A stretch of 64,000 nt of DNA from Planotetraspora phitsanulokensis (GCF_016863295.1 NZ_BOOP01000029.1:111458-175457), one strand, 5' to 3'; positions 8,239-16,610 are shown, counted from the stretch's first letter. Program-made: numbers and translations. Notes: a model not told the origin generated them from the sequence alone.

Positions 8239-8766
8239 ATGAGCAGCGAGATCGACTGGTGGCCGAACCTTCTGCAAGGTGCGCTTAGCGCGGTTGTGGG
8301 CGGCGTGGTCGCCGCAGTAACTGCGTGGGCGGTGGTGAGCATCACCGGAAGGCAGGTGCGACGTCAGGCGGCCCACGATAGGGCCATTGCAGCGGCGCAA
8401 GCGCTCATTCAGGAGTCGCAGTTCTTGATAGCGGCGGTTGAGATGGTCGAGCCGTGGCGGAGGTGGACATCCCGGGAAAGGCAGTATCAGCGACTCCGTG
8501 TGGCCGGCACTCGGTTCTCAACACGGGCCATGTTATATAAGTCAATCATCACAGCGGTTGACCCGGACTTCGGCAGGCGTCTGGATGAGCTATTGGATCC
8601 ATTGCACAGTGTGCGTCCGATGTACGGGGAGGGGGCTAAGCGCTGGAGTACTGAGGACGGAATGCGGCTCATCCAAGCTGGCGATCTCTTCATCTTTCAG
8701 ACACGCGGATGGATCGAGGACGAATCTCGAATGAAGAGACGCGACAAGCGAGTGGCAGCCGCTTGA
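8239..8766 (+). CDS. Single-pass membrane protein, 175 aa, unknown
   Basis: One strong N-terminal transmembrane helix (about 14-34, ALSAVVGGVVAAVTAWAVVSI) is followed by a cytosolic helical domain rich in R, Q and E (RQVRRQAAHDRAIAAAQALIQESQF, RRWTSRERQYQRLRVAG). The end is strongly basic (RMKRRDKRVAAA). I do not recognise the family. Membrane-anchored small helical proteins of this build occur in defence islands and could be effectors, but nothing here shows that. Confidence 0.5.
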   Translation: MSSEIDWWPNLLQGALSAVVGGVVAAVTAWAVVSITGRQVRRQAAHDRAIAAAQALIQESQFLIAAVEMVEPWRRWTSRERQYQRLRVAGTRFSTRAMLYKSIITAVDPDFGRRLDELLDPLHSVRPMYGEGAKRWSTEDGMRLIQAGDLFIFQTRGWIEDESRMKRRDKRVAAA

Positions 8767-8844
8767 GGTTGCTGTTGTGGCTTCGGAGCAGTCGGCCCAG
8801 CAGACCCCGATGTGATGAGGGTGGACGAAGGGGCCCGCGTAGCG

Positions 8845-9942
8845 CTAGCGCTCCCAAAAGCTGTTATCAGGTAGCAAACCCCAGGTGATTAGTGGAGCAA
8901 AAGCGGATTCAAGAATGCTAGCTGTTGGCGTGCTTCGGCCGAGATGTGCCGCCACGACTACTCGCCCAGCTCCAGCGGCTAAGTCGGCTAGCTGGATAGA
9001 GGGATGTTCGCTGGATTTTCCTGTTGCGAAAAGTGCAACACGTGCCTTGGGGGCCACCGCCACGAGACTTGGATGCGTCACCCATAGCGCCCGTAGCATT
9101 TGCTGAACAAACTCAGGCTTGAATAAAGAGTGCTCATCGTGCAGTAGCCTGAAGTCGCCCGAGATTTGGTACCAGTGGTGGATGCTAAGGGGAATCAGGG
9201 CGGCAAGCGGGTCTAGGGACGGTATGGAGGAGGTTCTATCCGCTACGTCGTGCACCAGTCTCTCGGCATAAGGGCGGGTCTCAAGTAATAGGATCAAGAT
9301 TTCTTCAACGGACCGACGATGGCAGTTCCATCGAGCTTCCTCTAAGCGTCGATAAAATGACGGAACATCTTCCTTGGTGCCCTGCCTTTGTGTCGCTCGG
9401 GCAAGACCGACAAAGGCAACAAGTAGTGGTTCCCATGCCTCCCTCAAAGCTCGCGGTCCGTCCTTGAAAAATGTACTGGCCATGCGTCGGGCGGAGCCGT
9501 TCCGATACAGGTCAATATCATGGGCATATGCCCATTCTTCAATAAGCAGGTCAATTATCTTCGACACTGCTGTATAGCGCTTCTCTGCAACTACGATATT
9601 GGTGCGGTCTGCTAATGGACCGCCTGGCGCAAAAATGTCGGCCAGTTCTCGCGCGGCGCGCTCCTTGCTGAAATGCGAAAATTTTATTTCGGGGGCCTGT
9701 GTAATACGCGCTCGCCTTCGTATGTCATCCAGTAGCGGTGCGGCCACGTCGTCGTCGATCTTCAGCGTTGCGTGCGCAATAATCGCCTGCTGATCTACCA
9801 AGTTTTCGCCGGTCGCGCCCGACTCGTCCGCAGCTACCCAAGGGAACTTTTGATCATCTTTCGTGGCGGCCTGGTGTGTCACTGGCCAGCTATTAATGTC
9901 CCAGTCGTGCCTGCTAGACGCGCGGTCTTCGTAGATAGACAT
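8845..9942 (-). CDS. DUF3800 domain protein
   Basis: A 365-residue protein with the DUF3800 signature at both ends: FPWVAADESGATGEN near residue 34 (the D-E-S-G acidic motif of a first beta strand) and SIQLADLAAGAGRVV near 320 (the conserved Q-L-A-D-L). The family has a predicted RNase H-like fold and is frequent near mobile elements and defence genes; its activity is not proven. TAGAAT lies 6 bases before ATG 9942, which fits a leaderless transcript. No ribosome site is seen. Confidence 0.75.
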   Translation of the reverse strand: MSIYEDRASSRHDWDINSWPVTHQAATKDDQKFPWVAADESGATGENLVDQQAIIAHATLKIDDDVAAPLLDDIRRRARITQAPEIKFSHFSKERAARELADIFAPGGPLADRTNIVVAEKRYTAVSKIIDLLIEEWAYAHDIDLYRNGSARRMASTFFKDGPRALREAWEPLLVAFVGLARATQRQGTKEDVPSFYRRLEEARWNCHRRSVEEILILLLETRPYAERLVHDVADRTSSIPSLDPLAALIPLSIHHWYQISGDFRLLHDEHSLFKPEFVQQMLRALWVTHPSLVAVAPKARVALFATGKSSEHPSIQLADLAAGAGRVVVAAHLGRSTPTASILESAFAPLITWGLLPDNSFWER

Positions 9943-9948
9943 GCACGG

Positions 9949-9954
9949 ATTCTA
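9949..9954 (-). promoter_or_regulatory. -10-like TAGAAT for a leaderless DUF3800 transcript
   Basis: TAGAAT on the minus strand ends 6 bases before ATG 9942, the spacing at which actinobacterial leaderless messages begin on the start codon. No consensus -35 is visible. Confidence 0.45.
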
Positions 9955-10133
9955 GCATTGGTCGAGATTTTCTTTGCGATTAATTATCAATAGAAGTGAT
10001 TTCGCTCTATTGTGGATCTGTCACGTCGCTGTACGTGTTTCTGGCGGCTACCACTGAGTGGAAGTCTCCCTCTTCCAGTTCTCGGCAGTTAGAGTCGTAT
10101 GACAGAGCGCAAATGCAGGCCCTCGGAGGGAGC

Positions 10134-10832
10134 TCACATCATGCCACCCAGTTGCTGAATTCTCGCGTCAATGATGGGAATGAGTTTCGAAAGCATGTCC
10201 GACGCCTGGAGAAGCACCTTAGACGAGTTATCCAGGTTTAGGTGGGAGAGCGTGTCCGCGGAGACCATGAGGTTATGAGCTGTGCGCTCTTCTACGCCGC
10301 CGGGTGCAGTATGCAGAACATCTATGATCTGTCGTAAATCTTGGAGTGCTTCTGCATTAAGTGAACCTGTGCGCTCCAGGCTATCAGCAATTTTTTCGAG
10401 TCGGACTACCGGCGGCGTGAAGGCTTCGGCCAGCGCTTCGGTAAGAGCCTCTTCGCTGATGGGGCCTATCGTGTTGAGGGCCGCACCATATTGGCCTTCA
10501 TGCTTCCTCTTCCATTCATGCAATACCTCTGGTGGGTAGAGTTTTTCGCCCTCTTTCTTGTCGTCGATCTCCGAGTGGTGAGATAGGCAGACTATAATGA
10601 GATTCTTGAATGACTCACGCTCGCGCCTCTCTTCCTCGCTGCGACATTCACGAAAGCGGGGAGCGCCGCGTTTTACTCCGCGAATATGCGCTATCTGGGC
10701 GTTTTTCTTGAACACTCCGGGCCGAACCTCATTAATCACTGGGAAAGGACAACCGGGCGCGTAGCAACGCCCATTGCTCAGTACCCAGAGAGCAGCCTGA
10801 GCGGCAGCAGGAATGGTTAGGCGCTTCTCCAT
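10134..10832 (-). CDS. HNH endonuclease with C-terminal helical domain
   Basis: A 232-residue protein from ATG 10832. The N-terminal half is an HNH nuclease: C-x4-C zinc pair (GRCYAPGCPFPV), the AQIAHIRG histidine strand, then FKNLIIVCLSHHSEID with the asparagine and final histidines, ending at the EVLHEWKRKHE helix that is typical of this subgroup. The C-terminal 110 residues are helical (EEALTEALAEAF, EALQDLRQIIDVL, SSKVLLQASDMLSKLIPII) and may oligomerise or sense a partner. HNH proteins of this type are effectors in several phage-defence systems; no dedicated sensor gene is adjacent. An upstream ATG at 10883 would add 17 unconvincing residues. Confidence 0.75.
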   Translation of the reverse strand: MEKRLTIPAAAQAALWVLSNGRCYAPGCPFPVINEVRPGVFKKNAQIAHIRGVKRGAPRFRECRSEEERRERESFKNLIIVCLSHHSEIDDKKEGEKLYPPEVLHEWKRKHEGQYGAALNTIGPISEEALTEALAEAFTPPVVRLEKIADSLERTGSLNAEALQDLRQIIDVLHTAPGGVEERTAHNLMVSADTLSHLNLDNSSKVLLQASDMLSKLIPIIDARIQQLGGMM

Positions 10833-11160
10833 GTGACGAAGGTACGATACCCGTCGCCGATAGCCAAGGTCTCGAGATGGCACTGTTCAGGAGGGAGTGC
10901 GTGCCTCGCTCTCGCAGCGCCCGCTGAAGACGAAGGGTAACTTGTGGGGCTAAAGCACCCGAGTGGGGCGAAAAGTCATTAGTGACCGTTCGCGCCTTTT
11001 CCTTGTGTGGACGCGGGTGCACGACAGTGGATCACGGGGAGATTGTGCGATACATCCGCAGGCGGCGTATAGGTCCCGGGATCGATGGCCGGGAGAGCGG
11101 CGCGTCCGGATTCAACGCGTTCGCCGGCGGCTACGACAGTCGGTCGGGTGAGAGCCTGCG
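10833..11160. other. Intergenic stretch upstream of the att array
   Basis: The first 50 bases hold the leftward HNH promoter region (a TATCGT-like -10 is present). No gene, repeat or RNA could be supported in the remainder. Confidence 0.3.
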
Positions 11161-11332
11161 AGTCAGCGAAAAATCAGCAAGACGGCTGACACTGGACCGC
11201 GCTAGAGGTCATCTATAAGTATTGTGAGCCGCGGCAGGAGCCCTAGCTAGCAGCCGTCGACACTCCTGATCAAGGCCTTCGGGTATTCACACCGGAGAGG
11301 TCTCCGGCCTGATCGCAGTACCGCCGAGTGGC
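11161..11332 (+). repeat. Direct repeat, first copy, ending in a degenerate tRNA-Val 3' end (att-like 1)
   Basis: About 170 bp that recur, diverged, at 12006-12175. The segment opens with an inverted repeat (GTCAGC ... GCTGAC) and ends TTCACACCGGAGAGGTCTCCGGCCTG..., a mutated form of the tRNA-Val(CAC) anticodon loop/T-arm segment seen intact in the next copies. It is read as the oldest of five attachment-site-like copies. Confidence 0.6.
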
Positions 11333-11442
11333 CGATCTTGGCCTGATACGGTGCGGCGAGGCGTGGAGAGGAGACCGGGCTGCGGGAGATGAGCGGCAGT
11401 CAGTCCGGCAGCGCGGTTGGCCCGATGGTTGGCCGTCGTCCT

Positions 11443-11502
11443 CTCCGTCTCCGCGTCAGCCACTCCGTCTCCGCGTCAGCCACTCCGTCTCCGCGTCAGC
11501 CA
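11443..11502. repeat. Tandem repeat, three 20-bp units
   Basis: Three head-to-tail copies of ACTCCGTCTCCGCGTCAGCC; the first differs at two bases at its edge. The last unit contains the stop codon of the leftward membrane-protein gene, so copy-number change would alter only its 3' untranslated region. Confidence 0.9.
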
Positions 11503-11948
11503 CCAGCCACGAACCATGCGTAGATGGCGCCGCAGGTAGAGACAAGAGTCGCTAGTGCGAACATTGCCGACGAAACCCATGTGCTTGACCCAAACGTGCG
11601 GGGTCCTCGGCGTTCGATCAATCGGAAGGTATCTAGGTTGAGAGACCGTGCCACTCGATTCTGAATTTCGCGTAGTGGCTCTTCAGCAAGTCGAGCAAGA
11701 TCACGCTGGCGTCGTCCTGCAAGATATGCCGCCACCGAAACGAAAGCGGCGAGCAGACCGACTGCACCCGCTACAGGTTGTAATTTAGCCTGGAGCGCCG
11801 TGACGTATGCTCCGGCCATAACGGCTGTGGCCACTAGATAGAAGTTGAGTACCTGCGTGCCTTGGCCGACTCGGAACTCTAGCCATCTCGAGGCATGCTC
11901 CAGAGCTGAGGTCAACAGTGCGGAGTCTTGGGGTTCCAATTGAGTCAC
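11496..11948 (-). CDS. Small multipass membrane protein, unknown
   Basis: About 150 residues from GTG 11948 (VTQLEPQD). There are three hydrophobic helices: TQVLNFYLVATAVMAGAYVTAL, VAGAVGLLAAFVSVAAYLAG and a C-terminal WVSSAMFALATLVSTCGAIYAW. A basic cytosolic helical segment separates the second and third (RRQRDLARLAEEPLREIQNRVA). The family is not recognised. It is the only cargo between the first two att-like repeats, which suggests it arrived as its own cassette. Confidence 0.55.
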   Translation of the reverse strand: MTQLEPQDSALLTSALEHASRWLEFRVGQGTQVLNFYLVATAVMAGAYVTALQAKLQPVAGAVGLLAAFVSVAAYLAGRRQRDLARLAEEPLREIQNRVARSLNLDTFRLIERRGPRTFGSSTWVSSAMFALATLVSTCGAIYAWFVAGG

Positions 11949-12005
11949 ACACAGATGATGGCATGGTCCGCGCACTTTGCGGGGCGGGCGAGTGCGGCTG
12001 GCTGA

Positions 12006-12175
12006 AGTCAGCGAAAAGTCAGCAAGACGGCTGATACTGGATCGCGAGAGAGGTCACCCACAAGGACTGCGAGCCGGGGCAAGAGCATGAATTCGCAGCC
12101 GTTGACACTCATGATCAGTGCCTTCGGGTATTCACACCGAAGAGGTCACTGGTTCGATCCCAGTATCGCCCACCA
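12006..12175 (+). repeat. Second copy of the direct repeat, ending in a tRNA-Val(CAC) 3' end (att-like 2)
   Basis: Aligns with 11161-11332 through the GTCAGC...GGCTGA opening and the CCTTCGGGTATTCACACC end. The final 45 bases (12131-12175) are anticodon loop TTCACAC, stem CGAAG, variable loop, T-arm ACTGG-TTCGATC-CCAGT, acceptor ATCGCCC and ACCA. Part of the 5' anticodon stem (CTTCGG) remains, but the D-arm and 5' acceptor are absent, so it is not a functional tRNA. Confidence 0.75.
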
Positions 12176-12191
12176 CGTTTTCGCAGTTCAG

Positions 12192-12222
12192 AGGCCGTTT
12201 CCCTCCCGGAGGGCAGCGGCCT
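12192..12222 (+). terminator. Rho-independent-type hairpin after att-like copy 2
   Basis: AGGCCG...CCCTCC / GGAGGG...CGGCCT stem followed by TTTC. The same hairpin follows att-like copies 3 and 4, as expected if the whole tRNA-Val terminator was duplicated with each copy. Confidence 0.6.
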
Positions 12223-12596
12223 TTCGCGTCTTCTGAGTGACTACCGTTCCAAGGTGAGCTGGGGTCTCTGCCAGCCGTGGTGGCCTGAGCGCTATCCCCG
12301 TCGATGCCATGCGAGGTAGCGCGGGCGCTGCCGAAGCGTGCGGGCTGCTCATCGATCTTCGGGACAGCGCTCAGGAGGCGTGGGCGGTCACCTATTTCGG
12401 AGCCCAGACTCACCGGCTGCTACGGGTCGCGGTGTGCAGGCAGTAGGTCGCCAGTTCCTTGGACGGAACGTCGGCGCGGGCCCGCCCTGCGTGGATGGCT
12501 TCGGTCAGTGCCGCGCGTACTTATTTAAGGCGTTTGACCGGGCCACTACGCATCCGGCTGTCACGACGAGTCGTGGCAGCCGGATGTCGTTCGGTG

Positions 12597-13325
12597 TTAT
12601 CCGTCCAGGAGGCCGGCGGGGACGACGGTTTCATGCCGATTCCGCTTGGCGTGCATGTCCCAGAGGATGTCGGCCAGCTCGCCGGGGTCGGCGGCAGCCA
12701 TGTCGGGCATGGGTTCGCCCTGGGCCCGGCGCCGCTCGTAATCCGCCTCGAAGGGGGTGCCCACGATGCGGGCGCCGATGTAGAGCATGCCGACGTAGAC
12801 GCCCTTGCGGGCGACCTCGGCCGCGAGCGACTGAAGGTAGTTCCGCTGCGCGGCCAGGGCCACGGGCCAGCCACTCATGTTCGGCCGGCCCCGGACGGCG
12901 GCGGCCCCCTGGGCACTGAGGATGGCGCCGTCTCTCCGTTCGACCATGGCGGGCAGGAACTCCCGAACCAGGGCCAGGAGCGTGTGCAACGTGATCGGCA
13001 TACGGTCCTGAAGCTGCTCCGGGGTGAGGTCGGCGGCGGGAACGAATGCCAGGTTCGAGGGCACCGGGCCGTAGTAGAGGGCCGTGGGGTCCCCGACGCT
13101 CTCGCGGATCCGGTCGGCGAGCGCCGGGACGGCGTCGGTCTGGTCGAGGTCGGCGGTGATCACATGGGCGGTGATGCCCTCGGCGGACAGATCCTGGGCG
13201 AGCAGATCCAGGGGCGCCTGGCGGCGGGCGACCAGGACGGCATCGTACCCTTCCCTTCCGTATCGGCGGGCGACGGCCTGGCCGACACCCGGACCGGTTC
13301 CGAACACTGCGATGGATTTCGTCAT
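12597..13325 (-). CDS. Short-chain dehydrogenase/reductase-like protein
   Basis: A 242-residue NAD(P)-binding protein from ATG 13325. The Rossmann Gly motif is FGTGPGVGQAVARRYG (7-22), followed by VLVARR. The region normally holding NNAG is YYGPVPS, and the Ser-Tyr-Lys triad is not recognisable (ILSAQGAAAVRGRPNMSGWPVALAAQRNYLQ carries S but no Y-x-x-x-K), so the catalytic mechanism is doubtful. Proteins of this atypical SDR type are common next to AraC regulators. It is divergent from such a gene across 82 bp and is probably under its control. Confidence 0.7.
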   Translation of the reverse strand: MTKSIAVFGTGPGVGQAVARRYGREGYDAVLVARRQAPLDLLAQDLSAEGITAHVITADLDQTDAVPALADRIRESVGDPTALYYGPVPSNLAFVPAADLTPEQLQDRMPITLHTLLALVREFLPAMVERRDGAILSAQGAAAVRGRPNMSGWPVALAAQRNYLQSLAAEVARKGVYVGMLYIGARIVGTPFEADYERRRAQGEPMPDMAAADPGELADILWDMHAKRNRHETVVPAGLLDG

Positions 13326-13407
13326 GCCGTCCAGCCAACCCCATCGGCGCTCAGACGATCCATGGGGGAACATCCGAAATGCCTTTGCGAACGTCTAAGG
13401 TGATTGT

Positions 13408-14388
13408 GTGGACGTGCTGACAGACCTGCTGCACCGAGCCCGCGCGCAGAACGCCCTGGTCAGGCAGCTGATCCAGCGGCCACCGTGGGGGATGACGTAC
13501 GCAGACGCGCCGCCGCTCACGGTCGCGGCCACACTCGGCGGCCATGCCACGATCCGGCTCGGGGATCTCGTTCCCACGCGTCTTGCCGCAGGTGACATCG
13601 CCCTTATTACTGCCCCTTGCGGGTACACGATCGCGGACGACCCGGCGACCTCACCCCAATTCGTGATCCGCGACGGACGCAAGTACCTCCCCACCGGCGC
13701 ACCGGCGGACCCACACCCGATGTCGGCACCCCGCACGTACGGTGCCGGCCTATCCGGAGCCACCATCATGCTTCGTGGCGTGTACGAGCTGCATGGCGAC
13801 GTGGCTTCCCGGCTACTGGACCTGCTTCCGCCGCTGGCGGTCGTGCCCGCGGGGCCACGCACCCAGACGACCCTCGATCTGCTCTCCGCCGAGGCCGCCC
13901 GCGACGAGCCGGGCCAGGACGCGGTCCTCGCCCGGCTTTTGGATCTGGTCCTTGTGATCGCGTTGCGGGCCTGGTGCACCAGGCCGGAGGCGACGCCGCC
14001 CGCTTGGTACCGGGCGCTGACCGACCCGGCGATCGGCGAGGCGCTGCGCTTCCTGCACGAGGATCCCACCCACAGGTGGACGGTCGCCTCGCTGGCCGCC
14101 AAGGTCGGCATGTCCCGCGCCGCCTTCGCCCAGCGCTTCGCCGCCCTGGTCGGCCAGCCGCCGCTCGCCTATCTCACCGACTGGCGCATGACCCTCGCCG
14201 CCGACCTGCTCCGCGACACCCGGCAGACCGTCGCCACCGTGGCCCGCCAGGTCGGCTACCAGGACCCGTTCGCGTTCAGCGTGGCGTTCAAACGCGCCCG
14301 CGGACGCACGCCCTCGGCCTGGCGCGGCTCCTCCTGGCCGGCCTTACGGTCAGCGGGCACTGCTCGCCCTCGCGCGACGGGGGGTTGA
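13408..14388 (+). CDS. AraC-family transcriptional regulator (cupin_6 type)
   Basis: A 326-residue regulator: N-terminal cupin-like domain to about residue 190 (LTVAATLGGHATIRLG, GDIALITAPCGYTIAD), then two helix-turn-helix motifs (WTVASLAAKVGMSRAAFAQRFAALVGQPPLAYLTDWRM and VATVARQVGYQDPFAFSVAFKRARGRTPSAWR). The C-terminal 20 residues are low-complexity and may be read-through past an ancestral end. GTG 13408 follows AAGG. The divergent SDR gene is the likely target. Confidence 0.85.
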   Translation: MDVLTDLLHRARAQNALVRQLIQRPPWGMTYADAPPLTVAATLGGHATIRLGDLVPTRLAAGDIALITAPCGYTIADDPATSPQFVIRDGRKYLPTGAPADPHPMSAPRTYGAGLSGATIMLRGVYELHGDVASRLLDLLPPLAVVPAGPRTQTTLDLLSAEAARDEPGQDAVLARLLDLVLVIALRAWCTRPEATPPAWYRALTDPAIGEALRFLHEDPTHRWTVASLAAKVGMSRAAFAQRFAALVGQPPLAYLTDWRMTLAADLLRDTRQTVATVARQVGYQDPFAFSVAFKRARGRTPSAWRGSSWPALRSAGTARPRATGG

Positions 14389-14414
14389 TCAGGCGGCGCC
14401 ATGACGGGCGACGG

Positions 14415-14420
14415 TAGCCT
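14415..14420 (+). promoter_or_regulatory. -10 box TAGCCT for leaderless antitoxin transcript, copy 1
   Basis: TAGCCT ends 6 bases before ATG 14427. The same box with the same spacing precedes the other two antitoxin copies (15821 and 19371), and none has a ribosome site, which supports leaderless translation of all three. Confidence 0.55.
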
Positions 14421-14426
14421 GGCAGC

Positions 14427-14717
14427 ATGACTGCTGAGCTGCTGCATCACGCCGAGGAAGACTCGGCGGAGATCTTGCGTGTGCTGCCGGAGCGGTGGCA
14501 CGAGCAGTTCCTCGGCGAGGAACACAGCGCCTTGGACGCAGCCCACGAGGTGTCGCGGTTCCAGCAACTTCGGGAGCTTTTGCGCGTATCCAGGCTGCAT
14601 GCGGCCACGGTTTCCGATCCCGACTTCGACCGGGCTGAGCAAGCGGTTCACGAGGGTCGGCGCGAGGAGTTCGTGTCGATGGAGGATGCCTTCCCTGGTT
14701 GGGCCGATCGTCGATGA
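14427..14717 (+). CDS. Antitoxin of a RelE-type module, copy 1
   Basis: A 96-residue helical protein (AEILRVLPERWHEQFL, AHEVSRFQQLRELLRV, DFDRAEQAVHEGRREEF). Its stop overlaps the ATG of the following toxin frame by 4 bases. It differs from copies 2 and 3 at scattered positions. The toxin downstream of this copy is destroyed, so this antitoxin may now only neutralise the toxin of copy 3. The antitoxin role is inferred from gene order and pairing with a RelE-like partner. Confidence 0.65.
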   Translation: MTAELLHHAEEDSAEILRVLPERWHEQFLGEEHSALDAAHEVSRFQQLRELLRVSRLHAATVSDPDFDRAEQAVHEGRREEFVSMEDAFPGWADRR

Positions 14718-14823
14718 GCTACCGCGTGGATCTCCATGTGGCGGCGCTGTCGGCGTCCTGTACTTCAAGGTCGATGAGACCGACGAGCTGATCACCATCT
14801 TCAACGTGACATGGGCGGGCTGA
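14714..14823 (+). pseudogene. RelE-like toxin, copy 1, internally deleted
   Basis: The frame begins MSYRVDLHVAALS like the intact copy at 19670. About 140 bp are then missing and it rejoins at GVLYFKVDE...NVTWAG in the wrong frame, ending after some 25 residues in the ATG frame. The toxin core (KDDPDFRMTTFGDF) is gone, so no active product is possible. Confidence 0.8.
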
Positions 14824-14985
14824 CGGAAAAGGTCGAGGTACGCACTGCCGCGGGCCTGCACACAGTGTGAGTGACTACTTGAGTGACAACGGCGACGGAC
14901 GCCTGCAGAGAGAGACGGACGTCCGTGGATGGTTGGCGCAGGTCAGGACCGCTTTCTGACCACGTGGGCGACCTCACTCAGGTGT

Positions 14986-15030
14986 TTCACACCGAAGAGG
15001 TCACTGGTTCGATCCCAGTATCGCCCACCA
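14986..15030 (+). repeat. tRNA-Val(CAC) 3' end, att-like copy 3
   Basis: The 45-bp core is identical to copies 2, 4 and 5. A 5' acceptor-like GGGCGA occurs at 14966-14971, but only about 14 bases separate it from the anticodon loop where a tRNA needs about 24, so it is a tRNA-like remnant. The preceding 100 bp are shared with copies 4 and 5. Confidence 0.8.
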
Positions 15031-15046
15031 CGTTTCCGCAGTTCAG

Positions 15047-15077
15047 AGGCCGTTTCCCTGGCAGAGGGAAGCGGCCT
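15047..15077 (+). terminator. Hairpin terminator after att-like copy 3
   Basis: AGGCCGTTTCCCT-GGCAG-AGGGAAGCGGCCT forms a near-perfect 13-bp stem followed by TTTC. Confidence 0.7.
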
Positions 15078-15135
15078 TTCGCGTCCCCTGAGTGACTACC
15101 GATTCAGGTAGGCCAGTGTTCTAACGGTCGCGTGA

Positions 15136-15747
15136 TCAGTCTCTCCAGTGGAACCAGACGTCGAAGATCGAGTGCGGCTGACCATCACCGAGATTCGTGT
15201 CGATCGTGAGATGCGGCAGGGCCTGCTGGCTCACCAGGTGAGGGCCGACGATGGCGATGTGATGTCGATCCAGGACGTGGGAGATCTGCTCACAGCCTCT
15301 CTCCCACGCGGGGATCGGCAGTTCAGTGACGGCGTCGAGCCATGGCATTGAGTGCGTCCCGCGACCATCGGGGTGAGTGGAGCGCTCGCCGGGGGACAGG
15401 ACACATGCGATCGGGGCCAGACGGCACAACACCACCGTGAATCCTTCGACCGTGACATAGCCGTCTGGTTCAAGGTGCCGGGCGGATCCGTCTCGCCTGG
15501 TTAGGAAGACGTCGACGTACGATGCATAGCCGGCGTCGTAGTGTGCGAATTCCGCGTGCTCAACGACAAGTTCAGGGATCCGATTAAGGTCGGCGACGAC
15601 CCGGCGAAGGTAACCCTCTACTGCTTCAGACCCTCCGGCCCAGGGGCCTTCGCCGGCGACCAGTTTGTTCTGAGCGGCGCGTACCTGTGAGTCAGGATCG
15701 AGAAGCAGGGCCTCGATATCCGCGGACACATGATCGTGGTCGTGCAT
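15136..15747 (-). CDS. Unknown 203-aa protein, array paralogue A
   Basis: From ATG 15747, with GGAGAG about 9 bases upstream; a longer frame to 15834 exists but has no site. The protein is acidic with His/Asp-rich opening (MHDHDHVSADIEALLLDPD), a PELVVEHAEFAHYDAGYASYVDVFLTRRDG segment, a buried strand VTVEGFTVVLCRLAPIACVLSPGE and a C-terminal PHSIFDVWFHWRD. No family is recognised. A close paralogue sits at 18686-19297 in the same place relative to an antitoxin gene. The two face their antitoxin genes divergently, so the promoters may be co-regulated. Confidence 0.6.
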   Translation of the reverse strand: MHDHDHVSADIEALLLDPDSQVRAAQNKLVAGEGPWAGGSEAVEGYLRRVVADLNRIPELVVEHAEFAHYDAGYASYVDVFLTRRDGSARHLEPDGYVTVEGFTVVLCRLAPIACVLSPGERSTHPDGRGTHSMPWLDAVTELPIPAWERGCEQISHVLDRHHIAIVGPHLVSQQALPHLTIDTNLGDGQPHSIFDVWFHWRD

Positions 15748-15820
15748 GCCGACAGTCTCTCCGATGCTGATGACCAATTCAGGGTTGTGGATATCCGGAG
15801 GCCGCTGTGGGAGGCGGCGG

Positions 15821-15826
15821 TAGCCT
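15821..15826 (+). promoter_or_regulatory. -10 box TAGCCT, antitoxin copy 2
   Basis: TAGCCT, then six bases, then ATG 15833. The flanking GCCGC...GCGGC inverted repeat just upstream is a candidate antitoxin operator. Confidence 0.5.
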
Positions 15827-15832
15827 GATGGC

Positions 15833-16123
15833 ATGACTGCTGAGCCGCTGCATCACGCCGAGGATGACCCGGCGGAGATCTTGCGTGTGCTGCCGGAGCG
15901 GTGGCACGAGCAGTTCCTGAGCGAGTATCACAGTGCGTTGGACGCGGCCCACGAGGTGTGGCGGTTCCAGCAACTGCGGGAGCTTCTGCGCGTGTGGCGG
16001 CTGCACGCGGCCGCGGTCTCCGATCCCGACTTCGACCGGGCCGAGCAGGCGGTTAGAGAGGGCCGGCGCGAGGAGTTCGTGTCGATGGAGGATGCTTTTC
16101 CCGGTTGGGCCGACCGTCGATGA
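15833..16123 (+). CDS. Antitoxin of a RelE-type module, copy 2
   Basis: Ninety-six residues, apparently identical in protein sequence to copy 3 (AEDDPAEILRVLPERWHEQF, WRFQQLRELLRVWRLHAA). Its stop overlaps the toxin ATG at 16120. The toxin frame after it is shifted, so this is another antitoxin without an intact partner in cis. Confidence 0.65.
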   Translation: MTAEPLHHAEDDPAEILRVLPERWHEQFLSEYHSALDAAHEVWRFQQLRELLRVWRLHAAAVSDPDFDRAEQAVREGRREEFVSMEDAFPGWADRR

Positions 16124-16357
16124 GCTACCGCGTGGATCTCAGCGCTGTCCCAGATGAAAGGTCTTCCAGAAGAAGCGCTCGACGCGTTGATCTCTCGGAC
16201 AGTGGACCTCGTCGAGAAGCCTTGGGACGCGCGGGTCCTGTACAAGGATGATCCCGATTTCCGCATGACGACCTTCGGCGATTTCGGTGTCCTGTACTTC
16301 AAAGTCGATGAGGCCGACGAGCTGATCACCATCTTCAACGTGACATGGGCGGGCTGA
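16120..16357 (+). pseudogene. RelE-like toxin, copy 2, frameshifted near its start
   Basis: After MSYRVDL a net loss of 8 bases (CACGTGGCGG replaced by AG relative to the intact copy) shifts the frame. The remaining 67 residues from an internal ATG at 16154 are intact (MKGLPEEALDALISR ... KDDPDFRMTTFGDFGVLYFKVDE ... NVTWAG). The first beta strand is lost, so the toxin is probably inactive unless the internal start is used. Confidence 0.75.
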
Positions 16358-16518
16358 CGGAGGGATTGGGGAACGCTATCCCTCCGGGCCCGCTCTCGAT
16401 CTGAGTGACCATGTGAGTGACAACGGTGGCGGTCGCCCGCAGACCGAGACGGACATCCGTGGATGGTTGGCGCAGGTAAGGATGCTTTCGGCCCACGTGG
16501 GCGAACCGGCCAAGACGC

Positions 16519-16563
16519 TTCACACCGAAGAGGTCACTGGTTCGATCCCAGTATCGCCCACCA
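16519..16563 (+). repeat. tRNA-Val(CAC) 3' end, att-like copy 4
   Basis: The same 45-bp core with the GGGCGAA 5' acceptor-like segment at 16499-16505 and a truncated D-arm region. The upstream 110 bp match copies 3 and 5. Confidence 0.8.
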
Positions 16564-16579
16564 CGTTTCTGCAGTTCAG

Positions 16580-16610
16580 AGGCCGTTTCCCTGGCAGAGG
16601 GAAGCGGCCT
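16580..16610 (+). terminator. Hairpin terminator after att-like copy 4
   Basis: The same stem as at 15047-15077, here followed by TTTT. Confidence 0.7.
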
